Of a stretch of DNA of 64,000 nt, positions 43,656 to 52,960 are shown one piece after another. The notes below the pieces were generated by a model. It searched no databases. It was not told the DNA's origin and worked only from the letters and a program-made list of their open reading frames with translations. The first letter of the stretch is position 1, and each line of letters starts with the position of its first letter. Both the position numbers and the translations under genes were made by a program. Origin of the DNA: G965261775 sp965261775 (lineage in GTDB: Bacteria; Pseudomonadota; Gammaproteobacteria; Eutrophobiales; Eutrophobiaceae). The stretch covers positions 1,302,001 through 1,366,000 of the forward strand of contig OZ253477.1 in the NCBI GenBank assembly GCA_965261775.1, given 5' to 3'.

Positions 43656-45905
43656 ATGTTTGATAAGGAACTGGAAAAAACATTAAACGATGCTTTTCTC
43701 AAGGCAAAGGAACAACAGCATGAATTCATGACCGTTGAGCATCTCCTGTTGGCCTTGCTTGATAACTCGTCTGCCATAGAAGCACTGAAGGCGTGTGGCT
43801 CCGACTTGAACAATCTGCACATTGCACTCGTCAGTTTTATCCGGGAAAACTGTCGCGTCATTGAAGGCAACAGGGAACCTCGCGAAACGAAACCGACCAT
43901 CGGGTTTCGACGCGTGTTACAACGTGCCATATTTCATGTTCAATCTTCGGGTAAAAATGAAGTCTGCGGAGCGAACGTGCTGGTTGCTATCTTCGCTGAA
44001 CGTGAATCCCATGCGGTCTATTTTCTGGCTCAGCAAAATATCACCCGGCTGAACGTAGTAAATTATATCTCGCACGGCTTCGCCAAAGCCGATGAAGAAC
44101 CCATCTCGCCGGAAGGTATGGGTGAGCATAAAGGGAGTAAAGACCCGCTTAGCGCTTACGCCGTCAATCTTAATGAATTGGCCATGCAGGGCAAGATTGA
44201 CCCGCTGATCGGGCGCCGGACGGAAATACAGCGCACAACCCAGATATTGTGCCGTCGACGGAAAAACAATCCTCTGTTTGTCGGTGAAACCGGTGTGGGT
44301 AAGACTGCCATCGCCGAAGGTCTGGCAAAGATGATCGTGGACGGCGACGTGCCTGATGTACTGGAGGGCAGCGTTATCTACGCGCTGGATCTGGGCGCGT
44401 TACTGGCCGGTACCAAATATCGCGGCGATTTTGAAAAGCGCCTGAAAGGTATCATCGCCCGACTCGGGGAAGAAAGCCGCTCCATCCTGTTTATTGACGA
44501 GATACATACGATCATCGGCGCTGGCACCACCTCCGGCGGGGTGATGGACGCCTCGAATATCATCAAGCCAATACTGGCCTCCGGTGAACTTAGATGTATC
44601 GGCTCAACGACCTATCAGGAATACCGCGGCATCTTTGAAAAGGACAGCGCCTTGTCACGGCGCTTTCAAAAGATCGACGTCACCGAACCGTCCGTTGATG
44701 AAACGGTAAAAATACTGGAAGGCCTGAAAACACGTTTTGAGAAATACCACGATATCCGTTATACCCATCAGGCCTTGCGCACGGCCGCTGAGTTGACCGA
44801 ACGCTATATCAATGATCGCCGTCTGCCTGACAAGGCAATTGATGTCATTGACGAAGCCGGTGCCGCTCAGCAGCTACTCCCGGCTTCGCGACGCCGAAAG
44901 ACCGTGGGGGTCGGCGATATTGAAAATATCGTGGCGAAGATTGCGCGTATCCCACCCAAAACTGTCACAAACTCCGATAAAAATATGATCCGGAGCCTCG
45001 ACCGCAACCTGAAAATGGTGATATTCGGCCAGGACAAAGCTATTGATGCGCTCGCTGGCGCTATCAGGATGTCGCGTTCAGGCCTGGGCAATCCTGACCG
45101 ACCCATCAGCAACTTTCTCTTCAGTGGTCCCACCGGAGTGGGTAAAACCGAGGTCTCGCGTCAACTGGCCATACAGATGGGTCTGGAGCTGGTACGCTTT
45201 GATATGTCAGAATACATGGAACGACACACGGTATCGCGCCTGATCGGCGCACCGCCTGGTTATATCGGATACGATCAGGGCGGTTTATTGACCGAGGCCA
45301 TTAACCAGCGGCCGCATTGCGTGCTGTTGCTGGATGAAATGGAAAAGGCACATCCTGATGTATTCAATTTGATGTTACAGGTTTTCGATCACGGGGCCTT
45401 GACGGATACCAATGGTCGAAAAACGGACTTCCGCAATGTCATCATCATCATGACGACAAACGCCGGCGCTGATCGCTTGAGTCGCGCCTCGGTCGGTTTT
45501 AAATCACAGGACCACAGTAGCGACGCTACGGAGAGTATTAAACGGGTATTCAGCCCTGAATTTCGTAACCGTCTGGACGCGATTATTCAGTTTGGTGCAC
45601 TTGACAGGAAAACCGTCGGCAACGTTGTTGACAAACTCCTGATTGAGCTTGAAGCAAAACTGGATGAAAAGAATGTCACCATTGAAGTCACAAATGAAGC
45701 GCGTGACTGGCTGATCACCCACGGTTACGACAAGACCATGGGCGCCCGCCCGATGGCGCGCCTGATTCAAAATAAAATCAAGCAGCCCCTTGCTGAAGAA
45801 TTGCTTTTCGGAGAACTGGAACACGGTGGCCATATCATCGTGACACTGGAGAACGACACAATCAAAACGACCATTCAGAAAACAGCGCTTGAAGAAACAC
45901 TTTAA
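43656..45905 (+). CDS. clpA: ClpA ATPase subunit of ClpAP protease
   Basis: A 749-residue Hsp100 unfoldase that feeds proteins into ClpP. It has an N-terminal double Clp repeat (residues about 1-140), a first AAA+ domain with VGETGVGKTAIAEGLA and ILFIDEIHTIIGAG, and a second with FSGPTGVGKTEVSRQLA and CVLLLDEMEKAHPDV. The C-terminal region has TKTMGARPMARL-like sequence (YDKTMGARPMARLIQ). The ClpP-binding IGL/IGF loop was not checked by structure. No ClpB-type long middle domain is present, supporting ClpA. Confidence 0.96.
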   Translation: MFDKELEKTLNDAFLKAKEQQHEFMTVEHLLLALLDNSSAIEALKACGSDLNNLHIALVSFIRENCRVIEGNREPRETKPTIGFRRVLQRAIFHVQSSGKNEVCGANVLVAIFAERESHAVYFLAQQNITRLNVVNYISHGFAKADEEPISPEGMGEHKGSKDPLSAYAVNLNELAMQGKIDPLIGRRTEIQRTTQILCRRRKNNPLFVGETGVGKTAIAEGLAKMIVDGDVPDVLEGSVIYALDLGALLAGTKYRGDFEKRLKGIIARLGEESRSILFIDEIHTIIGAGTTSGGVMDASNIIKPILASGELRCIGSTTYQEYRGIFEKDSALSRRFQKIDVTEPSVDETVKILEGLKTRFEKYHDIRYTHQALRTAAELTERYINDRRLPDKAIDVIDEAGAAQQLLPASRRRKTVGVGDIENIVAKIARIPPKTVTNSDKNMIRSLDRNLKMVIFGQDKAIDALAGAIRMSRSGLGNPDRPISNFLFSGPTGVGKTEVSRQLAIQMGLELVRFDMSEYMERHTVSRLIGAPPGYIGYDQGGLLTEAINQRPHCVLLLDEMEKAHPDVFNLMLQVFDHGALTDTNGRKTDFRNVIIIMTTNAGADRLSRASVGFKSQDHSSDATESIKRVFSPEFRNRLDAIIQFGALDRKTVGNVVDKLLIELEAKLDEKNVTIEVTNEARDWLITHGYDKTMGARPMARLIQNKIKQPLAEELLFGELEHGGHIIVTLENDTIKTTIQKTALEETL

Positions 45906-46302
45906 CCACCGGGGTTACGCCTATCCTCAAGTCTTGCCGACGATCCCCTCGCGTTACCTGTCTCATTAAGTCCAGACTGCTGTTTTCGCTTTTACCCGAA
46001 AGTTGTCCGGATATTGAAAATCGCATCAACACCTCCCCCGTTTCAGTCATATTTCCCCCGGGGGCAACAGACCTTTTCCAGACTTCATCCCGCCAAAATT
46101 TTTCCACCAGGTGGAAAATCCAGCCCTCCGGCACACCGTTATGTTGGCGTACAATGACTACGGGAGGCATTACCCGTCCTGCGGTGTCTTCCACCGCACG
46201 AAATTTCCCTGAGGATGTGAAGAAATCGATTGTCGATTGCTCCGGAAGGCCCGAAACGGGTCGTGGGCTCCCGCTGCTTTGCCCGTTTAATGGCCTGTCG
46301 CG
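45906..46302. other. Intergenic region between convergent clpA and argA
   Basis: About 400 bases. A minus-strand open frame of 110 codons (start 46194) reaches into clpA. It is not recognised, and its composition does not look like a protein with a fold I know, so it is not claimed as a gene. No hairpin with a T-run was found. Confidence 0.35.
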
Positions 46303-47655
46303 TCAAATGTGCCTTTTTGGTGCACAATCCACGGGCAGTCGCGTCAGGTTCTTGATAAGCACCTTCGAATTCCTTTGGTGGCTGTAAATATTCTGTTTTT
46401 GCAAAGGCAGGGTGTCGATATCCGCTTCAATAAAACCCTTTTCAATAAACCAGTGTTCTGCACGGGTGGTCAGAATGAACAATACGCCGGCCTTGTGCTT
46501 CCGCGCGACCGACTCGATATATCTATACAGTATGTCGCCCTTGCCCTGATTTTGATACTCGGGATGTACCACCAGGCAGGCCAGCTCCATGGCATTGTCA
46601 TCGGGATAGTCATGCAGGGCGGCGCAGGCGATCACGGCACCGTCACGCGCCAGCACGATATAACGCTCAATATCGGCTTCGATTTTTTCACATGAACGTT
46701 CAACGAGTATGCCCTGTTCTTCAAGCGGATTTATCAATTCAAGGATACCGCCGATATCATCAACACCGGCCTGACGGATAGCGTCAAAGGGTTCGTCACT
46801 CATCAAGGTGCCGACCCCGTCGCGGGTGAACAACTCACGTAAAACCCCGCCGTTGATATTCCGATCGATAAAATGGACTCGTTTCACCCCCTTTTCACAT
46901 GCCTTTATGCCTTGTTTCAGCGCCAGCGCCGTTTTATCCGTGGCGTCCGTCTTTGCCAACAGCTTCTCCCCGACCTCACGGCAGGTGATCTGCCGTATTG
47001 TCTCGCCCGCGTCATCCGTCAGGACAGGCCCATTGCCCAGCATGATCAATTTGTCCGCCGCCAGCGCCTGCGCCAGTTGTGCGGCAAGTTCAATTGATGC
47101 CAGGTTAAATATCTCCCCGGTGATGGAGTAACCCAGAGGTGGAACCAGGACAATGTCTCCCGCGTCAAGCCGCATCCGAATAGCCCGTTCATCTATTTTT
47201 CTGGCACAACCAGTAAGTTGCAGATCAACACCATCAATCACGCCATACGGTTTTGCCGTGACATAATTGCCGGAGGCCGTCCTGATTCTGGATTTTGCCA
47301 TCGGCGAATTGGGCAGCCCCATGGAAAACAGTGCTTCAATTTGGATCCTGATCTCCCCCACGGCCTGTTTTACACTCTCTATTAATTGCCTGTCCGTGAC
47401 GCGCAGCCCGCCTTTATATTGTGGTGTGATACCGTGTCTTTTCAGCAGACCGTCAATCTGTGGCGCCGCGCCAAAGACAACTACCAGCCGGATTGCGAGG
47501 CTGTTCAACAGGGCCAGATCATGAATCAACGCTGGAAAACTTTCCGCCGCCACGGCCTCGCCGTCCATCTGTAAAACTATCGTACCGCCGCGATGAGCGT
47601 GGATATAGGGAGCGGCACTCCTGAACCATTTCAGAAAATCGTGATCACTTTGCAT
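46303..47655 (-). CDS. argA: N-acetylglutamate synthase
   Basis: ArgA acetylates glutamate in the first step of arginine synthesis. The 450-residue protein has an N-terminal amino-acid kinase-like domain (from GGTIVLQMDGEAV, with the arginine-binding regulatory region) and a C-terminal GNAT domain with ELACLVVHPEYQNQGKGDILYRYIE. It is feedback-inhibited by arginine in relatives. The 5' end abuts the stop codon of argE, so argE and argA form one unit read leftwards. Confidence 0.95.
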   Translation of the reverse strand: MQSDHDFLKWFRSAAPYIHAHRGGTIVLQMDGEAVAAESFPALIHDLALLNSLAIRLVVVFGAAPQIDGLLKRHGITPQYKGGLRVTDRQLIESVKQAVGEIRIQIEALFSMGLPNSPMAKSRIRTASGNYVTAKPYGVIDGVDLQLTGCARKIDERAIRMRLDAGDIVLVPPLGYSITGEIFNLASIELAAQLAQALAADKLIMLGNGPVLTDDAGETIRQITCREVGEKLLAKTDATDKTALALKQGIKACEKGVKRVHFIDRNINGGVLRELFTRDGVGTLMSDEPFDAIRQAGVDDIGGILELINPLEEQGILVERSCEKIEADIERYIVLARDGAVIACAALHDYPDDNAMELACLVVHPEYQNQGKGDILYRYIESVARKHKAGVLFILTTRAEHWFIEKGFIEADIDTLPLQKQNIYSHQRNSKVLIKNLTRLPVDCAPKRHI

Positions 47656-48813
47656 TTATGCGTCCCCACAAAAATGGCTTATTATTTTCGATAAAATATG
47701 AATCATTGGCTCTATCCTGTCTATCTGTAAATACTCGTTCGGCCGATGGGCCACATCAATATCACCGGGGCCAAGAATAACTGTCTCCATACCCATCGCG
47801 TTGAAAAACGGACCTTCCGTCCCGAACGCAACCGAACCGGCGGCGGCAGTCAGTCGTTCACTCACCCGAACAATTTCGCTATCAATGGGCGTACACATCG
47901 GCGGGACGGCCTCACAGGCGGAAACGATCCCTGCTGTAAGGCCACTCCCGGCCACCGCTGATTCAACGATCCTGTGCAGTGTTCGTTTTAAGTCGGCAGG
48001 CGACATGCCCGGTAGCATCCTGAGGTCTATTGAAAGCTCGCAATTGGCACAGATGCGGTTGGCGCTGTCGCCACCCTGGATGCGGCCCAGATTCAACGTC
48101 GGCGTCGGCAGTGTGAAATCCTGATGCCGGTTTTCCCGCTGCAATGCATCGCGCCACGACAACAGGGCATTCATCACCCTGTTCATTCCCTCCAGTGCGC
48201 TGCAACCCAGCGACGGATCACTGGAATGACCGGAACGCCCTTGCAACCTTATCGTTTCAATCATGATTCCCTTGTGCAGGCGCCTCGGAACCAAGCCGGT
48301 CGGTTCACCGATCAGACAATACCGCCCCGGTCGTTCCCCGGTTATCTGCAGGGCGCGGGCACCCGCCATCGTACTTTCCTCATCGGCAGTCGCGATGACC
48401 GTAATGCCCTGCCTGAACCGCACCCCCGCCAATCTTTCCAGCGCCTTGAATACAATAGGGAAAAAACTCTTCATATCCGCCGTGCCCAGACCGTAATAAT
48501 TACCGTCCTTTTGCGTCAGCCTGAACGGATCGGTCCGCCATCCGTCCGGATCACAAGGGACCGTATCAGTATGCCCCGAAAGGACAAGACCAGCACCGTT
48601 TTTAACCTGACCCCGCCGCGCAATCAGATTGAATTTATCCGCTGTATCGGGGAGCGGCATGATCTCAACCGAAAACCCCGCCGCTTCAAAGTAATTCGCC
48701 AGCAGATCTATCACCCCGCGATTACTCTGATCATGGGCAGGGTCAATGCTGCTCACCGAAGGGATAGCAATCAGTTTGGCAAAACAGTCCTCAAATTCAG
48801 GGGTTTTTCGCAT
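47656..48813 (-). CDS. argE: Acetylornithine deacetylase
   Basis: ArgE removes the acetyl group from N-acetylornithine to give ornithine. It is a 385-residue M20 zinc peptidase with LSGHTDTVPCDPDGWRTDPF, then GTADMKSFFP for the metal ligands, and the general base in ATADEESTMAGA. The dimerisation domain and GPGDIDVAHRPNEYL with the last His are present. Its end touches the argA start. Its promoter region faces ilvD across a 90-base gap. Confidence 0.94.
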   Translation of the reverse strand: MRKTPEFEDCFAKLIAIPSVSSIDPAHDQSNRGVIDLLANYFEAAGFSVEIMPLPDTADKFNLIARRGQVKNGAGLVLSGHTDTVPCDPDGWRTDPFRLTQKDGNYYGLGTADMKSFFPIVFKALERLAGVRFRQGITVIATADEESTMAGARALQITGERPGRYCLIGEPTGLVPRRLHKGIMIETIRLQGRSGHSSDPSLGCSALEGMNRVMNALLSWRDALQRENRHQDFTLPTPTLNLGRIQGGDSANRICANCELSIDLRMLPGMSPADLKRTLHRIVESAVAGSGLTAGIVSACEAVPPMCTPIDSEIVRVSERLTAAAGSVAFGTEGPFFNAMGMETVILGPGDIDVAHRPNEYLQIDRIEPMIHILSKIISHFCGDA

Positions 48814-48903
48814 CGCATTCCGCCTTTACTGTTTTCAAGATACAATGCCGATGTATTCTACCTTCTTTCACTTATAACAAGGCAAAAATCCGAAGGCATC
48901 ATT

Positions 48904-50583
48904 ATGACCGACAAATTAAACAAATACAGTGCACGTATTACCCGCCCCAAATCACAGGGAGCATCTCAGGCCATGTTGTACGGCACCGGTATGCGCGAAG
49001 AAGATATGCACAAGGCCCAGGTGGGGATCGCCAGTATCTGGTTTGAAGGCAATACCTGCAATATGCATCTGCTTGATCTGGCACAAAAGGTCAAAGAAGG
49101 CGTTACAGACGCCGGACTGATGGGCATGCGCTTTAACAGTATCGGCGTCAGCGACGGCATATCAATGGGTACCGACGGTATGAGCTATTCACTACAATCA
49201 CGCGATCTGATCGCCGATTCGATTGAAACCGTGATGTCGGCGCAGTGGTATGACGCCAATATTTCATTACCCGGTTGCGATAAAAACATGCCTGGCTGTG
49301 TGATGGCAATGGGACGAATTAACCGCCCCTCGCTGATGATCTACGGTGGAACGATCAAGCCGGGCTATTGCGGGGAGGAGAAAATCGACATCGTTTCCGC
49401 TTTTCAGAGTTACGGCGAATTCATCGCTGGCGGCATTGACGAAGGTACTCGTCGCGAAATTATCAGAAACGCCTGTCCGGGCGCCGGTGCCTGCGGCGGC
49501 ATGTATACCGCAAATACGATGGCCTCCGCTATTGAAGCGATGGGCATGAGCCTGCCTTACAGCGCTTCAACACCGGCCGTCGATCCAAAAAAACATGAAG
49601 AGTGTTTTAACGCTGGCGCGGCCATCAGGACCCTGCTGGAAAAGGACATCAAACCACGCGACATCATGACGCGCGAGGCCTTTGAAAACGCCATGGTCAT
49701 GGTGACCGTGCTGGGCGGTTCAACCAATGCGGTACTGCACCTGCTGGCCATGGCGCGTGCGGTGGATATCAAACTGAGTATTGATGATTTCCGGGCCGTC
49801 GGTGACCGCACGCCCTATCTGGCCGACCTGAAGCCCAGCGGCCGATATGTGATGGAAGATATGCATCTGGTCGGCGGCATACCGGCAGTCATGAAAATGC
49901 TGGCGCAAAACGGACTTCTCCACGACGACTGCCTGACGGTGACCGGCAAAACCATACGGGAAAATCTGTCTGATCTCCCCGGGCTTAAAGCGGGACAGGA
50001 CATCATCGCTCCGCTGAATACGCCGCTCAAGGAAACCGGCCATATCCGCATTCTGAAAGGCAATCTCGCCCCGGAAGGCGCCGTCGCCAAGATCACCGGC
50101 AAAGAAGGACTGACTTTTTCCGGTCTGGCCCGGGTCTATGATTCCGAAGAAGCCATGCTTGAGGCGCTGGAAGCCGGGCAGATTCAAAAGGGCGATGCTG
50201 TCATCATCCGTTATGAAGGCCCGCAGGGCGGGCCGGGGATGCCGGAGATGCTGACGCCGACCTCCGCCATCATGGGCGCGGGTCTCGGTCAGGATGTCGC
50301 CATGATTACCGACGGCCGCTTCTCCGGCGGTTCACATGGTTTCATCATCGGTCATGTCGTCCCCGAAGCGCAGGCCGGTGGTCCTATCGCGCTCGTACGC
50401 GACGGCGACACCGTGACAATTGATGCCGAAAAAAACGAAATCAGCGTGGCAATCAGCGACGCGGAAATGGCGTCAAGGAAAAAAGACTGGGTAATGCCGC
50501 CATACAAGGCGACCCGCGGCACACTTTACAAATATATCAAAAATGTCAAAACCGCCTCGGAAGGCTGTGTCACTGATGAATGA
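48904..50583 (+). CDS. ilvD: Dihydroxy-acid dehydratase
   Basis: IlvD dehydrates dihydroxy acids in valine and isoleucine synthesis and carries an Fe-S cluster. It is 559 residues from ATG 48904, where MTDKLNKYSARIT and the conserved GASQAMLYGTGMRE begin. Cluster ligands are in LPGCDKNMPGC and in ACPGAGACGGMYTANTM. The C-terminal GRFSGGSHGFIIGHV is a family signature. The frame extends upstream to 48124 but that part is antisense to argE and not conserved. It stands apart from the ilvBHC operon. Confidence 0.97.
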   Translation: MTDKLNKYSARITRPKSQGASQAMLYGTGMREEDMHKAQVGIASIWFEGNTCNMHLLDLAQKVKEGVTDAGLMGMRFNSIGVSDGISMGTDGMSYSLQSRDLIADSIETVMSAQWYDANISLPGCDKNMPGCVMAMGRINRPSLMIYGGTIKPGYCGEEKIDIVSAFQSYGEFIAGGIDEGTRREIIRNACPGAGACGGMYTANTMASAIEAMGMSLPYSASTPAVDPKKHEECFNAGAAIRTLLEKDIKPRDIMTREAFENAMVMVTVLGGSTNAVLHLLAMARAVDIKLSIDDFRAVGDRTPYLADLKPSGRYVMEDMHLVGGIPAVMKMLAQNGLLHDDCLTVTGKTIRENLSDLPGLKAGQDIIAPLNTPLKETGHIRILKGNLAPEGAVAKITGKEGLTFSGLARVYDSEEAMLEALEAGQIQKGDAVIIRYEGPQGGPGMPEMLTPTSAIMGAGLGQDVAMITDGRFSGGSHGFIIGHVVPEAQAGGPIALVRDGDTVTIDAEKNEISVAISDAEMASRKKDWVMPPYKATRGTLYKYIKNVKTASEGCVTDE

Positions 50584-50626
50584 AAAGCGGCGCGAAATAG
50601 CGTGACACGCGGGGAACATACACGGC

Positions 50627-51241
50627 TCACCCTATGGGTGTCCGTTTATAACGGTGGTAATGGCGCATGACCTTTTTAACGTAATTCCGGGTTTCAGCAT
50701 AGGGGGGAATCCTGTCCCCGTATTTTTTCACTGCATTTTCACCGGCATTGTAAGCGGCCAGCGCCAGCTCCAGATTGTGATTAAAATCATGCAACAGGTC
50801 GCGCAGATAGCGTGAGCCGCCGCGAATATTTTGTTGCGGATCGCGGCGATCGGTAACCCCGTAGCGTTTCGCCGTTGCCGGCATTAACTGCATCAGACCA
50901 ACGGCGCCGGCACGGGACACCGCAGTCGGATTGTAATATGACTCGGTAGTAATGACAGCATGTAACAGGGCTGGCGAAATACGGTAGGTGCGGGCGACCG
51001 TCTGGACCAGCGGGTCAAATTTTTTCTGATTTTTCCGCCAGTTAAAATTTCTGGGTAACCGTGGTCGCTCTACCCAGCCTTTCCAGGTTTTCACAATACG
51101 CTTGTACTCTTTATGAAGCGGTTTGTCGGTAAACGTAACCCGACCGTGCCTGTCAATATAGCGATAGACATCGGCCTGCGCGACCAACGGCGCCAGCAAC
51201 AGACACAGCAAGAGAGGAATAATAAGGCGCCTATTAAACAT
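50627..51241 (-). CDS. Lytic transglycosylase with N-terminal DUF4124-like segment
   Basis: A 204-residue periplasmic enzyme that cleaves peptidoglycan. A signal peptide (LIIPLLLCLLLAPLVAQA) leads into a short DUF4124-like domain (YRYIDRHGRVTFTDKPLH), followed by an SLT domain. The catalytic Glu is in VITTESYYNPTAVSRAGAVGLMQLMPATAKRYG. AYNAGENAVKKYG is also typical of the family. Its start overlaps the preceding small gene by eight bases. Confidence 0.92.
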   Translation of the reverse strand: MFNRRLIIPLLLCLLLAPLVAQADVYRYIDRHGRVTFTDKPLHKEYKRIVKTWKGWVERPRLPRNFNWRKNQKKFDPLVQTVARTYRISPALLHAVITTESYYNPTAVSRAGAVGLMQLMPATAKRYGVTDRRDPQQNIRGGSRYLRDLLHDFNHNLELALAAYNAGENAVKKYGDRIPPYAETRNYVKKVMRHYHRYKRTPIG

Positions 51242-51464
51242 TGACGGCGAGACAAGACAGACTTGCCATCAGGAACCGTTTCGCCGGTATCCATAATGGC
51301 ATCGCGTATCCGCCCTTGCCGGCACGGAACAAGGCGCGGTTTATCGTTTTTGTGCGGACGGAACTGCTCCGATAAGCCGCCTGGCAACGGGCGATATGGC
51401 GGTTGTGGCGAATCTCAACGCCCTGGTTTTCTTTTCGATTCACGATGTCGTCATAAATATCCAT
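51234..51464 (-). CDS. Small hypothetical protein
   Basis: A 76-residue protein not recognised. The start at ATG 51464 is supported by GGAGAG nine bases upstream. It is basic with many Arg residues and ends in a short hydrophobic segment (FLMASLSCLAV). It overlaps the transglycosylase gene by eight bases, so the two may be translated together. No motif was identified. Confidence 0.5.
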   Translation of the reverse strand: MDIYDDIVNRKENQGVEIRHNRHIARCQAAYRSSSVRTKTINRALFRAGKGGYAMPLWIPAKRFLMASLSCLAVNV

Positions 51465-51478
51465 GGTGTACTCTCCGT

Positions 51479-51961
51479 TTATATCAAATAAAGCGTTATT
51501 TGTATAATGCAAAGCGCGAAAAGCGCCGCCACAACGTCGTCCAGCATAATGCCAAGACCGCCCTTTACCTGTTTATCCACCAGTGAAATCGGCCACGGTT
51601 TCAGCACATCAAAGACACGGAACAACACAAACCCCAGTAACAACCATAAGGCCTCCTTCGGCACCATAAACAAGGAAATAAAGACCCCCACGATCTCGTC
51701 CCAGACGATGGCGGGATGATCATGCGCGTGCAGCGCCGCCGCCGTCGCGGCGCATAAAAACACGCCCAGGAACAACGCCAGCAGAACAAGCCCCAGATAC
51801 AGCCGCCAGTCCAGCACCGGTAACAGGATAAACAAACCAACCCCGACGGCGCTGCCTGCCGTACCCGGCATTCCGGGCGCCAGGCCGCTGCCAAAACCCA
51901 GCGACAGCAAATGTATCGGGTTTAATAACAGCCTGGCGGGTGCCCTGGCATTGCTGTTCAT
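51479..51961 (-). CDS. pgpA: Phosphatidylglycerophosphatase A
   Basis: A 160-residue membrane phosphatase that makes phosphatidylglycerol from its phosphate. The family's start, LLNPIHLLSLGFGSGLAPGMPGTAGS, is present, followed by helices and HDHPAIVWDEIVGVFI with the conserved Asp and Glu, then FRVFDVLKPWPI. ATG 51961 follows a GGGGGA ribosome site. Its 3' end is close to the small gene downstream. Confidence 0.95.
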   Translation of the reverse strand: MNSNARAPARLLLNPIHLLSLGFGSGLAPGMPGTAGSAVGVGLFILLPVLDWRLYLGLVLLALFLGVFLCAATAAALHAHDHPAIVWDEIVGVFISLFMVPKEALWLLLGFVLFRVFDVLKPWPISLVDKQVKGGLGIMLDDVVAALFALCIIQITLYLI

Positions 51962-52099
51962 ATGTTCATCCCCCCTGGAATACCAAACCAAAATAATGTA
52001 ACAAGAACCCGGTTTTATCCGGGATTATAGTTTACCTGCTGGCAGGACTCCCCTAAAATAACGGCAACAACCACCAATATTAAATTGAGAGTAACCAGG

Positions 52100-52960
52100 A
52101 TGAAATCCATCAAAACACCACGGTTTATATTCGCCATGATTATCGGCTTTTTTTCACTCGCCAGCGCCAATGCCGACGAACGTACCGTCGCCATTGAAAA
52201 GGCCGTCAACGCGGAAAACAGAAGCGCGACGAATAAAATGCGCGATGTCTATCGACACCCCGAAGCGACGTTGGCGTTCTTCGGTATCAGGCCGGATATG
52301 CGGGTACTGGAGATACTCCCCGGTGGCGGCTGGTACACGGAGATACTGGCGCCGCTACTCAAAGACAAAGGGCGGCTTACCGTCGCCAGCTTCGGTGCGA
52401 ACCATCCGAACGATTATCTGCGCGGCATCCATCACAAATTCATGCAATATCTGGATAGCAATCCCCCGGCATATGGCGCGGTTGACCGACAGCTTTTTCA
52501 GGGGGCAGACAAAGGTTACCTGTCCGGGATCGCGTCGGGATCACAGGACATGGTGCTGACTTTCAGAAATACCCACAACTGGATTCGCTATGGTGGTATT
52601 GAAGATATCTATCGGTCATTCCACCGTGTGTTGAAAAAAGGCGGAGTCCTTGGGGTCGTCCAACATCGCGCCGACAAGGGCGCCAATGTTGAACAAAGCG
52701 CCGAACAGGGCTATGTCCCGGAATCCTATCTGATCAGATTGATCGAAAACGCCGGTTTTGAACTGGTGGGTAAAACGGAAATCAACGCCAACCCCAAAGA
52801 CACTAAAGACTATCCGAAAGGCGTCTGGACCCTGCCCCCGACCTGGCGTCTGGGTGACGTCGACCGGGACAAATACACCGCCGTCGGCGAAAGTGATCGG
52901 ATGACCCTGCGTTTTATCAAAAACGGCGCGGAGGACGCGCATCACCACAATGACACCTGA
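52100..52960 (+). CDS. Exported methyltransferase-like protein
   Basis: A 286-residue protein with a signal peptide (FIFAMIIGFFSLASANA) and a class I SAM-binding fold: VLEILPGGGWYTEILAPLLKDKG is motif I, and MVLTFRNTHNW and SFHRVLKKGGVLGVVQHRADKG follow. Such predicted periplasmic methyltransferase-like proteins are common in proteobacteria, but how they would use SAM outside the cytoplasm is unclear. ATG 52100 has AGG just upstream. The last codons overlap the start of the TPR gene by 11 bases, and the end (DAHHHNDT) supplies the upstream DNA that is also copied before the next TPR gene. Confidence 0.8.
   Translation: MKSIKTPRFIFAMIIGFFSLASANADERTVAIEKAVNAENRSATNKMRDVYRHPEATLAFFGIRPDMRVLEILPGGGWYTEILAPLLKDKGRLTVASFGANHPNDYLRGIHHKFMQYLDSNPPAYGAVDRQLFQGADKGYLSGIASGSQDMVLTFRNTHNWIRYGGIEDIYRSFHRVLKKGGVLGVVQHRADKGANVEQSAEQGYVPESYLIRLIENAGFELVGKTEINANPKDTKDYPKGVWTLPPTWRLGDVDRDKYTAVGESDRMTLRFIKNGAEDAHHHNDT

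Noticed and set aside
45862..46194. 110-codon minus-strand frame after argA
   Set aside because: Reaches into clpA antisense and shows no motif or ribosome site; left as unannotated intergenic DNA.
48124..48903. 260-codon upstream extension of ilvD
   Set aside because: It is antisense to argE, and the conserved IlvD N-terminus begins at 48904.
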